DNA of 64,000 bases from an uncultured Eubacteriales bacterium (GTDB taxonomy: Bacteria; Bacillota; Clostridia; Oscillospirales; Acutalibacteraceae). The notes under the pieces are model-generated. The model was not told where the DNA came from. It was given only the letters and a program-made list of their open reading frames with translations, and searched no databases. A program made the position numbers and the translations under genes. Location of the stretch: positions 1 through 64,000 of the forward strand of contig CAJKBQ010000017.1 of the NCBI GenBank assembly GCA_905198155.1. Direction: 5' to 3'. Shown here piece after piece: positions 60,323 to 64,000 of the stretch (position 1 is the first letter of the stretch; each line of letters starts with the position of its first letter).

Positions 60323-60334
60323 ATTCACGCCTCC

Positions 60335-60925
60335 TTATTTCGTCAGCTGGCCGTTGGCATCAACGGTCATGCCCCATGCTTCTTTGACCGCGCCGTCCGG
60401 GGTGGACTGGATGCCCGACGCGATGATCTCCACGGAGAGGTCATAGCCGTCCGGCGGAGTTCCGATTTTTTTGCACTCCGCGATCAGCACCGGAGTGGAA
60501 CCACCATTGGGCGCAACGGATTTTGTGCAATAGTAGAACCCGTCGGTGCCGAGGAACCAATCCGTTTCATTCAGCGTCATGGTGTAGTCCTTATCCTCAC
60601 CCAGCACCGGTTTTGTCGCGGAAACGTTGCCGTTTGTGTCTTTCCACGTCACCACAATTTGGGCGCGGATGAACGCATCGGTATTGCCGGTGTTTTTGAC
60701 CTTCACGTCTGTTTTGACACCGTTTTCAATTTTTTCATCAATATCAATCGTGACGTTCGCCGGATTGAAAATATTGGTGATCGGTTCTGTCGATGTTGCA
60801 ATAAACGCGACGGTCGAACCGACGGCAATTGCTGCAATCAGCACCAGAGAGACAAGCAGCAACGATACTTTTTTCTTCGGCAGCGGGCGATTTTCGCTGG
60901 CTGCGAGGTGTTTTTTTCTGTACAT
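60335..60925 (-). CDS. SipW-dependent-type secreted protein
   Basis: 196 aa. The signal region KKKVSLLLVSLVLIAAIAVGSTVAFIATSTEPITNIFNPANVTIDI is the SipW-dependent pattern, in which signal peptidase W cleaves before a beta domain. The body is a TasA/CalY-like beta sandwich (VKVKNTGNTDAFIRAQIVVTWKD). Such proteins form or decorate surface fibres. It sits in an operon with the vWA protein and the sorting-signal protein; a SipW gene itself is not within the window. Confidence 0.82.
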   Translation of the reverse strand: MYRKKHLAASENRPLPKKKVSLLLVSLVLIAAIAVGSTVAFIATSTEPITNIFNPANVTIDIDEKIENGVKTDVKVKNTGNTDAFIRAQIVVTWKDTNGNVSATKPVLGEDKDYTMTLNETDWFLGTDGFYYCTKSVAPNGGSTPVLIAECKKIGTPPDGYDLSVEIIASGIQSTPDGAVKEAWGMTVDANGQLTK

Positions 60926-60942
60926 TTGGCTTGCCTCCTCTC

Positions 60943-63765
60943 TTATTCACTCAGCGGCTGTCCGTTTTTCAGGATTCGGTTGCCGCTCCAGCGGTTTTCG
61001 CAGGATGTTTCGCCGGAAAGCCAGGTGTGCTTGTCGAGTTTGTTCTCAAATTTGACCGTTACAACACCATCGACACCGGAATTCAGGTCAACCGCTCTGT
61101 CATTCGTGCCTGTCAATGCGTACCGCCACGACCACGCGGTGTCCTCGGTGACGGTGTAGCTGCCGACGGGCAGACCTTTGATGGTCACGCTGCCGGTTTT
61201 GTCCGCGCCGACCTGAACGGTGACGTCCATATAGTCCGCGTTGTCTTTCTTGATGTGGAACAGGAACGTCTGGTTCGGCTCGACTGCATCGACCGTTTTG
61301 GTGATCGTGAGGTTGAAGGATTTGACGTGGACGATGAACTGATGGGTATCTTTGTAATCATCCCACTTGCAGTTTGCGAAGGTGCAATCTTCATGGTGGA
61401 ACGTCACATATCGGGTTACATCTTCAGTTGCATCGCCTGTGGTCGGCATAGTGACGGTCACTTTCACCGGCGTATCCGTGGTGAACGCGCCCTCGACCGG
61501 ATTGTAGGTGAACGTCAGCGTCGGAGCAACACCATTGTTAACGATGTGGCCATTCTGATCTCTTACCTCTTGTTCCGTCGTGCCGTCGGTCAGTTTCCAC
61601 ACGGTTCCCGCATAGTTATTTGTGTTATACGCCGGAGCTGTCGTTCCAAGCGCGATCTCGCTGTCCCTAAAGGTGACGTGCGGGAGGAAAACCTTGATGT
61701 CGCGGGTTTCTGAGTGTGACTGTTCCGTTGCAGAACCCGTTGTTTTCGGACTGACCGTAACTTTCATCGTGAATGTCGTATCCGCATACAGACCCGAAAG
61801 TCCGCTGTCCGGAATCTTGTTCCCGTTCGCGTCTGTCAGCTCTGTACTGATATCCACGTATTCATGCTGCCAATCTTCCAAACCGTAGTCCGCTTTCGAC
61901 AAGTCGATCTCGACACCGTTGCACTTGACCTTCGTGTTGAATTTCATGTCGCCTTGCGTCACGGTATTGCCCGCGTACGCGCCGAGGAAGGTGTAGTTGG
62001 TGGTGACGTCAAAGGTGATATTGTCAATTTTGACATCTGTTTTCGGTACAGGGAACGTTTTTTCCGGTTCGGTGGCGTTGGCATCTTTATAGACACCGGA
62101 GTTTTCGCCATTGGTCACAACATTGTTTCCGCCGAGGAACCTTTCTTTGGGCGTGATGACGAACTCGATAATCAGTTTGTGACCGTCGTATCTGGTGCCT
62201 TCCGCATCCGTACGCGGTCCGCACCATTCATCCTTAAAGTTAAACCCGGTAACGGATACCATATTATTCGCTTGGTCGATGGTTGCTTTGACGCCATTGG
62301 GCGCAGCAGTTTCCGCGCCAAATGTACGCGTTCCGTCCGGATTCACCCCGTTGCAGGGCGCAGCTTTCAGCGTCACGTCGCTTGCGTTCGCCGGGAGGTC
62401 AAAGTATGGGGTCACAATGTCCTTGATAACCGAAGTTTCGGTCAATTCCGTCGTTGTGCCGCCGACTTCCTGGCTGATCTGCGTGAAGATGTTCATCACG
62501 TCGCTTGCGTTCGCCGCAGAAAGGAAGTAGGATTTGCCGCCTTCCGGATAGGTCGCCGCGCCGGTATCCGTCATGCTTTCAGCGGTCTTGTAGTTGGAAG
62601 ACACCAAATGCATATACTTGTTGGTATCAAGCACGCCATTCCACGAAGTCACCGGCGTACCGTTTGCACCAGAGAAAACGCCGATTGTGTACACGGTTGC
62701 GCCCGAATTCTTGATGGACTTGCTGGCTTTGATTGCATCATTCGCCACATCCGAGTCAAAACCACTCTGATGATTGGGTTCACCGTCCGTGAACATAATC
62801 ACGACTTTTTTCCGACCATTATCCTTCGCCCCATTGACTATGGTCTGCGCGTGCTGCATACCGTAGTCCGCAGCCGTTGCGCCGGCAGGACGCAGCGCGT
62901 TAACCGCACTTTTCAGCGTACTCGCCCCGGTACCAACTGCGGTCAGGTTGCTTACAATCTGGGAGTAGTTGTAGGTATATCTGCCTTCGCGATACATATC
63001 GTCGCCAACAGAATTGTTCTTTTTCCCGGAAAACTTCACAATCGCAATGCTGCTATCGGGGGACTTGGTACTCACGTTGTCGATAAAGCTGTTGACCGCA
63101 GATTTCAGGGCGTCGATCCGCTTCGGACTATTGGTATCTTTCACATAGAACTGCGTGTGCGCAGTGTTGGTATCATCCGTCCCGGTTTTGGGCGTCAACC
63201 GAGTTCCGCCATGACCATCAAATCCCCCATGCGATTGCGTGTACCAACCACCGCTACAATAAGAAGGCCATCCAGAGCCATCACAATGATACACCCGTTT
63301 ATACTGCCCATTACTATTGTAATAGTAGGTGCCGTTGTTACTAATGGAATAAACTTCCGTATACGATTCCAGCGGATCATCCATCGACCCCGACACATCC
63401 AGCACCAGCACAATATCCACCGGTTCTGTCGAAACCGTCGTGGTGGACGAGCCGGTCGAAAAGACTTCGAGCCGGATGGTCGTTTTGCCGCCAACCGTCG
63501 TGGCTGTTTTGTTCAGGATCAAATCGCCTTCGGTGTTGGTGACCGCGTCATTGACCTGTGCGGCGGCTTTCAGCGCACGGCGCGCAATTGGCGACGCAGC
63601 GGCTTCCTTCACGAGCGGCGCAACGCGGGTGAACGAGACGGCCTACACCGGCTCATCCGCCGTGCTTTCCGTTTCCCCCGTTGTCTCCGCCACCGCAATC
63701 CCCGGCGTCCCCATCGCGAACACCATCAAAAGGCAGAGGAATATTGCCAACAATTTCTTTTTCAT
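60943..63765 (-). pseudogene. von Willebrand factor A adhesin with an in-frame stop
   Basis: A 940-residue frame: signal peptide MKKKLLAIFLCLLMVFAMGT at 63765, then an in-frame TAG at codon 41 (63645-63643), then the mature part. The mature part has a vWA domain with MIDAS motif DVSGSMD and FTDGEPN, beta domains, and a C-terminal isopeptide/SpaA-like domain (FNLTITKTVDAVEPNQTFLF, GLPVGSYTVTED) ending WLSGETSCENRW. It looks like a pilus-tip or fibre adhesin. Downstream translation could restart at GTG 63612, but that lacks a signal peptide and a good ribosome site. So either the gene is dead, the base is a sequencing error, or the stop is read through. No wall-sorting signal is seen. Confidence 0.75.
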
Positions 63766-63787
63766 GACTTAATATTCCGCTCCTTTC

Positions 63788-64000
63788 TCACTTTTCGGGC
63801 CAGCCGGCCGCGTCCAGGGCAGAATCGCCGTTGTGCGCAGCTTGGGTGGCGTAGGCGTGGATGCGCACCGTGGCGGTGCTTTCCTGATACAGGTTATCCA
63901 TTTCGGGCGCGAACGTGACCGCCGTGAACAGCGGCGCCGAGGTTTCGCCGGGTTTCAGCGCGTCGGCGTAGTAGTAGAACCCGTCGCGCGCGACCCATTT
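63788..64000 (-). CDS. TasA/CalY-like surface protein (3' end only)
   Basis: 71 codons of a gene whose start lies beyond the window end. The visible part (WVARDGFYYYADALKPGETSAPLFTAVTFAPEMDNLYQE, then ATVRIHAYATQAAH) matches the C-terminal part of SipW-dependent TasA/CalY-like proteins, where YYYxxxLKPGETTxPLF is typical. It is the next gene of the surface-fibre operon. Confidence 0.65.
   Translation of the reverse strand, partial: KWVARDGFYYYADALKPGETSAPLFTAVTFAPEMDNLYQESTATVRIHAYATQAAHNGDSALDAAGWPEK

Noticed and set aside
61864..63918. 684-aa plus-strand frame opposite the vWA adhesin
   Set aside because: Antisense shadow; the minus strand has the vWA MIDAS motif and surface-protein domains.

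Overview
The window looks like the chromosome of a GC-rich, spore-forming anaerobic member of the Bacillota (class Clostridia; probably an Oscillospirales-type gut bacterium). The evidence is a spoIIA operon, an uninterrupted sigma-K gene, Clostridia-type housekeeping gene order, many AraC-type regulators beside glycosidases, a glycyl radical enzyme and SipW-dependent surface proteins. The species assignment is inference; no rRNA is present. There is one tRNA, Ala(CGC).

Layout. 1-6 kb: spoIIAA-AB-sigF, folC and valS, all on the minus strand. 6-8 kb: galM and a maltose/galactoside-type acetyltransferase. 8-11 kb: an SDR dehydrogenase plus glycyl radical enzyme operon, divergent from an AraC regulator. 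11-15 kb: a second AraC gene, a GH130 phosphorylase and a cytoplasmic beta-helix protein. 15-18.7 kb: rpmG-secE-nusG-rplK-rplA, then rplJ-rplL behind an L10-leader-like attenuator. 18.8-26.3 kb: an unknown protein, a YbaK deacylase, an 0.8-kb region without genes, tatD, argS, a DUF1934 gene, murI and ddl. 26.5-34.6 kb: carbohydrate genes (a GH2 enzyme, a DUF5696-like protein, a GH27 alpha-galactosidase and an AraC regulator), with a holin-like type I toxin/antitoxin locus between them. 35-41 kb: pyrG-purF, tRNA-Ala, DUF3137-like and DUF2442 genes, and an iron alcohol dehydrogenase. 41.5-47 kb: a large GH106-like protein, then sigK and a SpoVB-like flippase. 47.4-53.2 kb: a WYL-regulated operon of unrecognised genes. 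53.3-59.5 kb: AraC, a second large GH106-like protein, a ROK regulator and nagB. 59.6-64 kb: a surface-fibre operon (SipW-dependent proteins, a von Willebrand A adhesin and a wall-anchored protein).

The most unusual items are these. (1) The WYL-controlled operon at 47.4-53.2 kb encodes a Cys-rich beta-helix-like protein, a multi-pass membrane protein, a YkgJ-like CxxCxxCC protein and two paralogous Gly/Ala-rich membrane/coiled-coil proteins; one paralogue is broken by a frameshift and a stop. (2) Two arrays of short hairpins carry changing but self-complementary stems joined by a constant ATATCAC linker, and both run into the 3' end of a gene and supply its stop codon. (3) The convergent type I toxin/antitoxin locus has a sequestered ribosome site. 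(4) The vWA adhesin gene has an in-frame TAG between its signal peptide and mature protein. (5) Dispersed 42-nt palindromic repeats and TAGATAATAGATA elements lie at gene ends.
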